A DNA stretch of 64,000 nt from Bacillus_BD sp963787345 (GTDB lineage: Bacteria; Bacillota; Bacilli; Bacillales; Cytobacillaceae), in contig CAWBCW010000026.1 in the NCBI GenBank assembly GCA_963787345.1, positions 310,001 to 374,000 on the forward strand, written 5' to 3'. Positions 36,031-46,100 of this stretch are shown here, in pieces. The first letter of the stretch is position 1; each line of letters starts with the position of its first letter. Both the position numbers and the translations under genes were made by a program. The notes under the pieces were generated by a model that was given only the letters and a program-made list of their open reading frames with translations, was not told where the DNA came from and did not search any database.

Positions 36031-36831
36031 CTACCTTGCATGTTTAGCTTGTAATCTAAGTGCAGTGGGAGAAATGCCGGTATATTTTTTAAAAAGCCGG
36101 CTAAAATAAAATGAATCTTGATAACCTACTTTTTCAGCTACTTCATTGATTAATAGATCTGTAGTTTCTATTAATTCTAGTGCTACTTTTATTCGATATT
36201 GAATTAAGTAATCGATTGGTCGTTTATTTGTATATTTTTTGAATAAGTAGGATATCTGTGATTCTTTCTTGTTTGCTAATTTTGCTAGTTTTTCCAAACT
36301 GATCTCCTGATGATAATGGATGTTCATATAATCTATTAGTTCTTTTACGATCGTATAATCACAATCTTGAGGAGCTGTTTTTTGATTTTGTAATAGAAAG
36401 AACAGTTTTTTAATCATAATGCTTTTTGGGAAATGCACTTTTGGTTTAGCAGATTGACTAAGGTCGACAAGCTCCGTTAATAGTTTATAAGCATCATTAA
36501 AGACATTTGTAATATCCATTTCAAATAAAGGTCTTTCTAGTAGTTGATGAAATAGGTTGATATACGAAAAATGGCTTTGACTTAAAACGGAAATTTTAAG
36601 GTCGGTGGAATAAGGGATATAAATCATTTTTCCTGATTTGGCTGCAAAGACTTTATTGTCCAACTGAATTTCTGCTTCACCCCCAATTGGAAACATCAAA
36701 GCTGAAGTAATCGTTTGATAATTTAAATCGGGATCTAACGGACTGATATTAACTGCTTTAGCATTGTGAATGATTAGACTACCAGAATGATAAGCCGTTA
36801 TTAAATGATTAAATTGATTATTTTGTAACAT
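36031..36831 (-). CDS. AraC-family transcriptional regulator of the siderophore region
   Basis: 266 residues. C-terminal double helix-turn-helix (about 170-262) with I-S-L-E-K-L-A-K-L-A-N-K and V-G-Y-Q-D-S-F-Y-F-S-R-L-F-K-K-Y-T-G-I-S-P, the AraC hallmark. The N-terminal half is a cupin-like sensing domain. B. subtilis Btr, the activator of bacillibactin uptake, has the same DNA-binding type but an added siderophore-binding domain, absent here. I start at ATG 36831, since the longer frame holds the GGAGG site. A Fur box lies in the divergent gap to the esterase gene. Confidence 0.88.
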   Translation of the reverse strand: MLQNNQFNHLITAYHSGSLIIHNAKAVNISPLDPDLNYQTITSALMFPIGGEAEIQLDNKVFAAKSGKMIYIPYSTDLKISVLSQSHFSYINLFHQLLERPLFEMDITNVFNDAYKLLTELVDLSQSAKPKVHFPKSIMIKKLFFLLQNQKTAPQDCDYTIVKELIDYMNIHYHQEISLEKLAKLANKKESQISYLFKKYTNKRPIDYLIQYRIKVALELIETTDLLINEVAEKVGYQDSFYFSRLFKKYTGISPTALRLQAKHAR

Positions 36832-36883
36832 ATAAACCTCCATACGAGATAATGAATTTTCTAAAAATTATTATAAATGAAGA

Positions 36884-36898
36884 TGATAATCATTTTCA
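36884..36898. promoter_or_regulatory. Fur box between the AraC and esterase genes
   Basis: TGATAATCATTTTCA differs from the 7-1-7 consensus at one base. It lies 50-110 bases from the two divergent starts and could control both. Confidence 0.75.
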
Positions 36899-37006
36899 AG
36901 TAGATTAAGAGAATATATAGCAGGAAGTATCACTTAGTGATTTTATTTATTAATTGTTCGATGTTTCAGTTGGGAAGGAAAGATAACAGAAGGGAGATGA
37001 CAACCA

Positions 37007-37774
37007 TTGCAAATACGATCAACCTATACTCAGTATGAATACAATATTGAAGTGTACATACCTGAAAACATAAATGAGGATACACCGGTCTATTACATTT
37101 TAGATGGGCTATCCTATTATCAATATGCCAAAGAAACCATTCGTCTTCAGTCTCTTAATCCATTAAAAACAAGGGTTGACAAGGCCATTGTGGTTGGAAT
37201 CTGTCATCAGGAGAAAGATATGAGAGCACGGCGCTTCTTAGATTTTACTGGGCCTGCTTCAACATATACTTACCCGGAGCAGATGAAAAATAACATTCCT
37301 GCGGAGGTAGGAGGAGCAGAGGCTTTTTACCAATTTATTGAATTTGAATGTAAACCGCTCATTCATGATCGTCTGTCTTTTACACCTGCGAGAGAAGTTT
37401 TATTCGGTCATTCTTTGGGAGGTTATTATGCTCTATGGACACTGCTCCATCATCCTGAAGCCTTTCAAGCCTATGTGGCTATCAGTCCATCCATTTGGTG
37501 GAATGATTATGAATTGTTGAAGAAGGTTCAGGAAACTCGAGTTCGAGCTTCTGTTACGGTTTTCATCGCAGCTGGTGAACATGAAGGATTTATGGTAGAA
37601 GATGCTAGAAAAGTGTATTGCCAATTGCATTCATATATAGAGAAGGTAGACTTCTACGATGGAAAGGGAGAAAACCACGCCTCCATCGTCCCACATGTCA
37701 TTAGCCGTGCATTCCGGTATATATCAAATGAAACAAGGGACGATTTGAGATCACTGGAAAGGTCGGTTTTTTAA
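37007..37774 (+). CDS. Siderophore esterase (BesA/IroE-like alpha/beta hydrolase)
   Basis: 255 residues of the esterase D/Fes-like family (PF00756 type). Nucleophile in F-G-H-S-L-G-G-Y-Y, acid region A-A-G-E-H-E-G-F, histidine in G-E-N-H-A-S. Such enzymes hydrolyse ferric trilactone siderophores to release iron. TTG start at 37007, with AAGGGAG 10 bases upstream; the frame has no nearby ATG. The last eight or so codons run into the end of an IS remnant (from about 37750), so the natural C-terminus may have been replaced. Confidence 0.8.
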   Translation: MQIRSTYTQYEYNIEVYIPENINEDTPVYYILDGLSYYQYAKETIRLQSLNPLKTRVDKAIVVGICHQEKDMRARRFLDFTGPASTYTYPEQMKNNIPAEVGGAEAFYQFIEFECKPLIHDRLSFTPAREVLFGHSLGGYYALWTLLHHPEAFQAYVAISPSIWWNDYELLKKVQETRVRASVTVFIAAGEHEGFMVEDARKVYCQLHSYIEKVDFYDGKGENHASIVPHVISRAFRYISNETRDDLRSLERSVF

Positions 37775-38020
37775 ACTCATTAAGCACAAATTAAGGAATT
37801 CTTTTCTTTTCAAACTTTGGAAACTCATTACTTTTTTAATAATATGGTAAATAAAAGATAAAGAATCAGAGCTTTTGCCTTTTAAAGAGGATAGTATTTT
37901 ATCTATCCTCTTTAAAGTAACGGCTATGGCTGTCAATTTGGCTTGTATGGACATGCTTAAATGATCGTACTCCTTAGCAGGACCTAGCCCATGAAGATTT
38001 TCCATCTCGCCGTTTTTCAC
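37750..38020 (-). mobile_element. IS1182-like transposase remnant, 3' end (left flank of the siderophore genes)
   Basis: On the minus strand a frame encodes H-G-L-G-P-A-K and S-I-Q-A-K-L-T-A-I-A-V-T-L-K-R-I-D-K, the C-terminal region of an IS1182-type DDE transposase, then a tail to the outer IS end at about 37750. The stretch 37760-37970 is closely similar to 49700-49910 in the same orientation. The catalytic domain is missing. The 210 bases between this remnant and the Fur box at 38231 show nothing else. Confidence 0.8.
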
Positions 38021-38230
38021 GTTAAACTTCTGATTGTCCCTTTAAAGAACTATCCCGTCGTTTCACTATTTCTCATATTTTGTATGTTTAATCATTATAT
38101 AGTCATATAACGATTAGGAGGGAAGTCTGCAATTTAAGAAAAAGTTTTTGAAATAGAATGAATAATCTGGTCTTATAGAATCAATATTGCCCAAAAGGAT
38201 TGACTGTTCAAAAAGCAGAATGTAGTATAA

Positions 38231-38261
38231 CTAAATGATAATGATAATCGTTATCATTTAG
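38231..38261 (+). promoter_or_regulatory. Extended Fur box upstream of dhbE
   Basis: CTAAATGATAA (38231-38241) and TTATCATTTAG (38251-38261) are perfect inverted arms around TGATAATCG, giving overlapping 7-1-7 Fur sites. It lies 40 bases before the dhbE start and should shut the whole biosynthetic operon when iron is ample. Confidence 0.9.
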
Positions 38262-38301
38262 TTCTTTGGAGGAATTAATAATCATAGGAGGTAGGTTTAC
38301 G

Positions 38302-39915
38302 ATGCTAGAAGGTTTTACTCTTTGGCCAAAAGAAAGGGCGGAATTTTATCGTCAACAAGGCTGCTGGGAGGGGCTTACGTTTGGGCAGCTGTTAGAAAAT
38401 CGGAGTAAGCAATTTACCAATGAAATTGCCGTTATTGATCATCAGTCTTCGATTACATATGCAGAATTGAATGAACGCGCAACAAAGTTTGCAGCAGGCC
38501 TGCAAAAGCTTGGGATTCAAAAAGGAGACCGAGTGGTTGTGCAATTGCCGAATATTATTCCTTATGTGGAGGCAGTATTTGCTTTATTTAAAATGGGCGC
38601 ATTGCCAGTATTTTCTTTGCCTTCTCATCGGTTTAATGAAATTCAATATTTTTGTGAGTTTTCAGAAGCCACAGCCTACATTATTGCCGACAAATTTGGT
38701 GGATTTGATTATCGAGGCTTAGCAAGAGAAGTAAAGGCAGCGGCATCGGATTTAAAACATATTATTGTCGTTGGAGAGTCAGAAGAGTTTATTTCTTTTG
38801 ATCGAGTCTATAGCGATGAGCCATTAAAAGAGGTTCATATCGAAGGGAGTGATGTGGCATTTTTACAGCTATCTGGTGGGAGTACAGGTACGCCAAAGCT
38901 TATCCCGAGAACACATGATGATTATATGTACAGTATTAAGTTAAGTGTGCAGTGCTGTAACGTAACGAATCAGACGGTCTTTCTAGTTGTTCTCCCTGTC
39001 GCTCATAATTATCCAATGAGCTCACCTGGTATTTTAGGAGTCATTTATGCAGGTGGAAAAGTGGTTTTGAGTCGTACACCTAGTCCTGATGAAGCGTTTC
39101 CGTTAATCGAGAAATATCGTGTCACGATGATTCCGCTTGTGCCACCTCTTGCTCTTCATTGGTTAGATGTAAGACCGACGAGAACAGAGGATTTATCAAG
39201 CATTGAAGTCATACTAGTCGGTGGAGCGAAATTTAGTGCAGAAGCTGCGAAAAGAATTGAACCCGTTTTTCAATGCAAATTACAGCAAGTATTTGGGATG
39301 GCAGAAGGGTTAGTCAATTATACACGATTAGATGATCGAGAAGAAATTGTCATTCATACACAAGGAAGGCCAATCTCGCCCTATGATGAAATAAAAATCG
39401 TGGATGATGAAGATAACGAGCTGCCGATTGGAGTGGCAGGACATTTATTAACAAGGGGACCTTATACGATTCAAGGTTATTATAAAGCTCCTGAACATAA
39501 TGCAAAGGCTTTTACAAAAGATGGATTTTATCGAACGGGAGATATTGTGAAGGTTAATGAACTTGGCTATTTAATCGTTGAAGGCCGAGATAAGGACCAA
39601 ATTAACCGAGGAGCAGAGAAAATTGCCGCAGAGGAAGTGGAAAATCATTTACTAGCACACCCTGCCGTTCATGATGCTTCCATCGTTTCGATGCCAGATC
39701 CTTATTTGGGAGAAAAAAGTTGCGCTTTTATTATTTTTCGAAGTGAACAAGTATCAAAAAGGGAATTAAAAAGGTTCTTACGCGACCGTGGTCTAGCAAC
39801 GTATAAAATCCCGGATGAATTTGTACTTATCGATCAGTTCCCGATGACAAACTTAGGCAAGGTTTCAAAAAAAGACTTGCGTAAAATGATCGAAGAACGG
39901 CTGCAGCATCATTAA
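38302..39915 (+). CDS. dhbE: 2,3-dihydroxybenzoate-AMP ligase
   Basis: Stand-alone aryl adenylation enzyme that activates the aryl acid with ATP and loads it on the carrier protein. 537 residues from ATG 38302, set by AGGAGG 11 bases before it. It carries L-S-G-G-S-T-G-T-P-K (P-loop), the substrate-pocket stretch V-A-H-N-Y-P-M-S-S-P-G, V-G-G-A-K, V-F-G-M-A-E-G and G-F-Y-R-T-G-D. The pocket keeps Asn-Tyr and the Ser that characterise DhbE; salicylate-specific relatives have Cys at that Ser. So 2,3-dihydroxybenzoate is the likely substrate. First gene of the Fur-controlled operon. No dhbA, dhbC or isochorismatase gene is next to it. Confidence 0.93.
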   Translation: MLEGFTLWPKERAEFYRQQGCWEGLTFGQLLENRSKQFTNEIAVIDHQSSITYAELNERATKFAAGLQKLGIQKGDRVVVQLPNIIPYVEAVFALFKMGALPVFSLPSHRFNEIQYFCEFSEATAYIIADKFGGFDYRGLAREVKAAASDLKHIIVVGESEEFISFDRVYSDEPLKEVHIEGSDVAFLQLSGGSTGTPKLIPRTHDDYMYSIKLSVQCCNVTNQTVFLVVLPVAHNYPMSSPGILGVIYAGGKVVLSRTPSPDEAFPLIEKYRVTMIPLVPPLALHWLDVRPTRTEDLSSIEVILVGGAKFSAEAAKRIEPVFQCKLQQVFGMAEGLVNYTRLDDREEIVIHTQGRPISPYDEIKIVDDEDNELPIGVAGHLLTRGPYTIQGYYKAPEHNAKAFTKDGFYRTGDIVKVNELGYLIVEGRDKDQINRGAEKIAAEEVENHLLAHPAVHDASIVSMPDPYLGEKSCAFIIFRSEQVSKRELKRFLRDRGLATYKIPDEFVLIDQFPMTNLGKVSKKDLRKMIEERLQHH

Positions 39916-39951
39916 AAGAGACGAAATATTTTATAAAGAGGGAATGTTGAA

Positions 39952-40179
39952 ATGAGAAAAGCACAATTACACGACTTAATCGCATCGTATATGAATGAAG
40001 ACATAGATGACATTGGGGACAATGACAATCTTGTCTATGAAGGGCTTGATTCAATGATGCTGATGTCGATTGTCGAGGATTTAAGAGCACAAGGGATTTT
40101 AGTTACTTTCTTGGAACTAGTTGAACAGCCAACGATTGAAGCTTGGTTAGAAAAAATTCAAAACTTTACAACTGCTTAA
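39952..40179 (+). CDS. Stand-alone aryl carrier protein (C-terminal domain of DhbB only)
   Basis: 75 residues, an acyl carrier fold with the phosphopantetheine serine in E-G-L-D-S-M-M-L-M (about residue 33). It matches the C-terminal domain of DhbB/EntB/VibB. In those proteins an isochorismatase domain of about 200 residues precedes it; here the ATG at 39952 (GAGGGAATG upstream) starts directly at the carrier domain, so the lyase is absent. It receives the aryl group from DhbE and presents it to the first condensation domain of the large synthetase. Confidence 0.9.
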   Translation: MRKAQLHDLIASYMNEDIDDIGDNDNLVYEGLDSMMLMSIVEDLRAQGILVTFLELVEQPTIEAWLEKIQNFTTA

Positions 40180-40191
40180 GGAGGTTATCAA

Positions 40192-43100
40192 ATGGACCAA
40201 AAAAGTTATCCATTAACGGATGCTGCATTAGGAATTTGGTATGCACAACATATGAAAGCAAGTTCACTATACAATACGGCAGAATATGTTCAATTACAAG
40301 GTGAGATCGATATCCCCTTATTATTAAAGGCTGTAGAAGATACGATCACATCAGCAAACTCTCTACATATCGATTGTTTTGAACAGGATCATCAAGTGTG
40401 GCATCGTTTAAAGGATGCTGTTCCTTTCCATTGTGAACATCAACAATGTTCAAGCCTTGACGAGGCGAAGCGTATGATGCATGAGGATGTACAAACAATC
40501 TTACAGCTAACAGAAGACTCTCTCGTACGTGCGATTGTTTTTACGGAAAATCGTGATTGCCATTATTTATATTTACGCATTCATCATTTAGTAAGTGATG
40601 CTTATAGCTTTCGTTTAATTTATCAGCAAATGGCTGAGCGTTATCAGGCCTATTTGAATGGTCAATCCTATACAAAACATTTTGGTGAATATGAAGAGGT
40701 AATTAAGGAAGAACAGCAATACAAACAGTCTGAGAAGTATAAACAAGATCGGGATTTTTGGCGTAATGAACTAGCAGATATTGAAATTGTTAGTTTATCC
40801 AATCGCACCGATTTGGACAATGGCGAGCTCTTTTTATATGAAAGCATGTTTGAAAATGAAACTTGGGCAAGAGTACAACAAACTGCAAAGAGATTAAAGG
40901 TGAATGCCCAGCATATTGTAATGGCTGCCGTTGCAGCTTATACGAAGCGTTTAACAAATGCAGAATCAATCGTATTAAGTGTACTGATGATGGGACGTTT
41001 TGGTAGTAAGGCAGTAAATGTACCATGCACAAAAGTAAATACGGTTCCATTTCGACTCGATTTCACGGTTGAGCAAGCCTTTGAACAACTTGTTTTAGAG
41101 ACGAAATGTAAAATGCTTCTTGTATCAAAGCATCAGCTGTATCGCCATGAACAAATGCGCCGGGATTTACAACTGAGTCCTAATGAATTGCTGACAGGAC
41201 CACAGGTGAATTTTATGCCGTTTTATGAAGATCTACACTTTGGTCAAGTGATTGGGCAAACGGAAAAAATAGCGATAGGTGCCGTTGAAGATATTTCATT
41301 TAACATGTATCGAACTTCAGAAGGCATGCGTTTAGATGTTGTTGGCAATTGTGCTCGGTACAGCGAGAAAGAAGTGAAAGAACATGCTCTTCGCTTTAAG
41401 CAATTTTTCACACAGCTTTTAATCAATGAAATGAAGCCGCTATTTACAGTTGATTATTTAAATGATCGTGAGCGCCAGCAGATTCTCATGGATTGGAATG
41501 ACATGAATAATGAAGTGGACATGGATCATTTACCGAAAGTTTTTGAAGAACAGGCAGCTCGTACACCTGATGCAATTGCTATTCGAATGAATGATCGATC
41601 CGTTACGTATCGCGAGTTAATGAATCAAGTCAATCATATTGCATCCATGTTATGGAATAAAGGGGTTCACCACGAACATTTTGTCGGGATTTGTATGGAT
41701 CGCTCCGTTGAAATGATTTCGGCCATGATTGCGGTACTAAAGGCAGGAGCCGCATATGTTCCTCTTGACCCAACATACCCAAGAGAACGTTTGAATTATA
41801 TGATTGAGGATGCACAACCATCGATTGTTCTAGTAAATTCCGATGAGCTTCCTTTCACTGTACAGGTTAATACCGTTCATATTCAAAAGGTACAGGGGGA
41901 AAGCGATTTAGTTGAATGGAAGACGATTCCATCCCCTCGTCAAGCCGCTTATATGATCTACACATCTGGTTCAACCGGAAATCCAAAGGGTGTTGTCATT
42001 GAAATGGCAGGTTTAATGAACTTTTTAAAATCGATGCAGCAAACGTTTAAATTAGATGAAAAGGAAAGAGTGCTTGCGATCACAACGATTTCATTTGATA
42101 TTTCAGCATTAGAGATCTTTTTACCATTACTAAACGGGGCAAGTATTGTTCTTGCATCGAAGGAAGAAGTACAAGATCCCGAGAAGTTAGCTGACATCAT
42201 CAAGCAGGAAAACATTACAATGATGCAAGCAACTCCCGTTGTATGGCAATACCTCGTGAAAAGTTCACCGAATGTGTTGAATGGTTTACGCGTATTAGTT
42301 GGTGGAGAAGCGCTGTCAACTACTCTGACAAATGAGCTAAGTAGAGCTGGTTGTGAGGTTCACAATATGTATGGACCAACTGAAACGACGATTTGGTCGA
42401 CAATGACACTAATTCCAGCTGAAATTGACGATTTCCCATCTTTAGGAAAACCGATTCATCAAACACAGCTTTATGTATTGGATGCGATGTTACAGCCTGT
42501 GCCAGCAGGTGTTATGGGTGAATTGTATATTGCAGGACAAGGATTAGCTCGTGGCTATTTCAAACGACAAGATTTAACAGCAGAGCGCTTCGTTGCAAAT
42601 CCTTACGGTCCGAAGGGAAGCCGAATGTATCGTACCGGTGACTTGGTGCAATGGAATACCGATGGAACGCTACAATATATTAGTCGAAGCGATCACCAAA
42701 TTAAAATTCGCGGCTTCCGTATTGAGCTTGGTGAAATCGAAGCAAAAATAACAAAGCATGAAGAGGTCAAGCAAGCGGTTGTGATTGTTCGTGAAGATGT
42801 CCCAGGAGATAAGCGGATTGTCGCTTATATTGTAGGTGAAGTGGATCATCAACAGTTACTAGATTCTTTAAAGGCAGAACTGCCAGAATATATGGTTCCT
42901 TCCTCCATTGTGCAGCTAGATGCGATGCCATTAACGAATAACGAAAAAATTGATCGAAAACGATTACCAAAGCCTAGTATGAATGCTGAGCAGAAGAAAG
43001 AACCACAAACGGAGTTAGAAAAAACGCTTTGCGCATTATTTGAAGAGGTATTATCGATTGAACAGGTTGGGATTGACGAAGACTTCTTCCGTTTAGGCGG

Positions 43101-46100
43101 TCATTCTATTTTAGCGACACAGTTACTTCTGAAAATTCGCCATGAGCTGAGAGTAAATCTTTCGATTGCAATGATTTTTGAATATCCAACGGTTGAATTG
43201 TTAGCAGATGTCCTTCAACATCAACAGGCAGAAGACATGCCGCAACAAATTCAACAAAGGGAGCGTCAGACCTATACTCCGCTCTCGTTTAATCAACGAA
43301 GCTTATGGTTTATCCATCATCTAGAAGGTCCGAGTCCGACGTATAATATACCACTTGTTCTAACATTTAAGCGAAAAATGAACGTAGCCAAATTCAAAGA
43401 GGCGGTTCAAATGGTAGTCAATCGACATGATGTTTTACGAACGAGGTATCCGGCAATTGATGGCGTTCCATATCAACAGCTTGTGGAAGAACCTGTTACG
43501 TTCAACGTAGTAACGATTGCAAAGGATGAGGAAGAAAAAGCGATTAAAGAAGCAACTCGGTATGCATTTGATCTGCAGCGAGAGGTTGGATTTAAAGTCA
43601 CCGTTATAAACGAAAAGATTGCCGTTTTCGTTATGCACCATATTAGTTCAGATGGTTGGTCTTTAGCCACTCTTACAAACGATTTACAAGCAGCTTACGA
43701 TGGACTGCCGTTAGAGCCACTACCTATTCAATATGCAGACTATGCGTTATGGCAACAACAATTCCTTGATCATAAAGTGAATGGCGCTTCATTACAAGAT
43801 CGTGAATTACAGTATTGGAAAAAGCAATTAGAAGGAATACCAGATGAAATCGAGCTGTTAGTAGATCATAAACGGAAGCCAAACCGACAAGCTCAAGGGG
43901 ATAGCTTTAAGTTTATCATCCCTGCGCAATTGCATAAGCAATTGTTACAGCTAGCAAAAGAACATAATGCCACATTATATATGGTGTTGCTTGCCGCTTT
44001 TTCTGCCATGGCGACAAAGATCGGTGCTGGTGAAGATATTGTAGTCGGCAGCCCCGTGGCGGGGAGAGAAGATGAAGCAACCTTTGATGTAATTGGTATG
44101 TTTATTAACACACTTGTCATGCGTGTAGATACGAGTGATAATCCAAGATTTGAACAGTTAATCGAACGTGTGCGCACAACAAGTATTGAGGCTTATGAAC
44201 ATGGGCACATTCCGTTTGATCGATTAGTAGAGAAAATCAATCCGGAGCGCGTAGTTTCTCGCCATCCGTTATTCCAAATTATGTTTGCTCTCCAAAATAC
44301 ACCGATGCCAGTATTAGATTTAGATGATAATGAAGCACAGATCGAGCTTTATACAGTAGGGCTTTCGAAATTCGATTTAAGTATTGAAATGCGTGAATTA
44401 TATGTAGATGGAAAAGAGAATGGAATCGAAGCGGTTGTGGAATTCCGAACCGATTTATATGATGCAGACACGATTGAAGTGTTGATGCATCGCTTTATGA
44501 TGGTCCTTTCCCAATTAGAGAAAAATCGAACCGTTGAAGACTTACTTATTGTTACAGAACAAGAACGTCAGCGAGCTTTGATTGAATGGAATTCCGATTT
44601 TCTAGAGACAGAGCCATCGACAATTGTTGAACAGTTTGAAAGGCAAGTAGCGAAACATCCAACACGTGTAGCCGTTTCTTTTGATGGAAAGCAATTAACC
44701 TACGAGGAGTTAAATCAAAGAGCGAATCAATTGGCACGGCATTTAATGGCTAGAGGGGTTCAGGCAGAATCGTATGTCGTATTGCTGTTACCACGCTCTC
44801 TCGACATGCTCGTAAGTATCATTGCCGTATTAAAAACAGGAGCGGGATATGTCCCGATTGATCCATCCTACCCTAAAGAGCGGATTGAGTACATTTTAGA
44901 AGATGTTCAGCCATATATGTTTATTACACAAAGTGATATGGAATTACTAAATAGGATAGAAGATATCGAGTATACCTATATCGATCTTGGATTTATTGAA
45001 AAATATGATAATAAAAACATCTCACAAGGAGAACGACTAGCACCATTAACTAGTTTAAATCCTGCTTATATTATTTATACATCAGGATCGACAGGTCGCC
45101 CTAAAGGGGTTGTGATTCCGCATCAAAATGTCATTCGTTTATTGCATGCAACGCAACACTGGTTTGGTTTTAATGAACGAGATGTTTGGACATTATTCCA
45201 TTCTTATGCGTTTGACTTCTCGGTTTGGGAAATTTGGGGAGCCCTTCTTTACGGTGGAGAACTTGTTGTCGTCCCACATGAGGTGAGCCGCTCGCCAAAG
45301 CAATTTTTACAATTATTAGCTCATAAAAATGTAACCGTATTAAATCAAACTCCGTCCGCTTTTTATCAACTGATGCAAGCAGATAAAGAGCATCCTGAAA
45401 TCGGCAGGCAGCTGAATCTCCGCTATATTGTGTTTGGGGGAGAGGCATTGGATCTTAGTCGTTTAGAAGATTGGTACAGTCGGCATGATGAGGACAAGCC
45501 TGCACTGATTAATATGTATGGCATTACCGAAACGACCGTTCATGTAAGTTATGTACGAATAACAGAGGAAATGACGCGCAGGAAGGCCAACAGTTTAATC
45601 GGTGTTGCCATTCCTGATTTAGATGTGTATGTACTAGATGCAAAGCTTAAGCCTGTTCCACCGAATGTGATTGGGGAAATGTATGTAGCAGGGGAAGGCT
45701 TAGCACGAGGATACTTAGGACGTAAAGCGTTGACTGCCGAACGGTTTATCGCCAATCCATACGGCAAGCCTGGAAGCAGGATGTATCGGACTGGAGATTT
45801 AGCGCGCTGGACAAAAAATGGCGAGCTCGATTATATAGGGCGCATTGACAATCAAGTGAAAATTCGGGGTTTTCGAATTGAATTAGGGGAGATTGAGCAT
45901 GTACTGCTTAAGCATCCGCAAATCGTACAAGCTGTCGTCATCGTTAGAGAAGATGTTCCAGGAGATGTACGTTTAGCAGCTTATATCGTGACGGAACATA
46001 ATCAAGTTGTTGAGGGACGGGAAATCCGTCAATTTGTGGCTGAAGAACTGCCAGACTATATGATTCCATCAACATTTACGGTCATTGAGGAGATGCCGCT

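Noticed and set aside
37883..37920. AGGATAG..CTATCCT hairpin as a terminator of the esterase gene
   Set aside because: It lies inside the IS remnant's coding part and is shared with the right-hand copy, so it belongs to the element.
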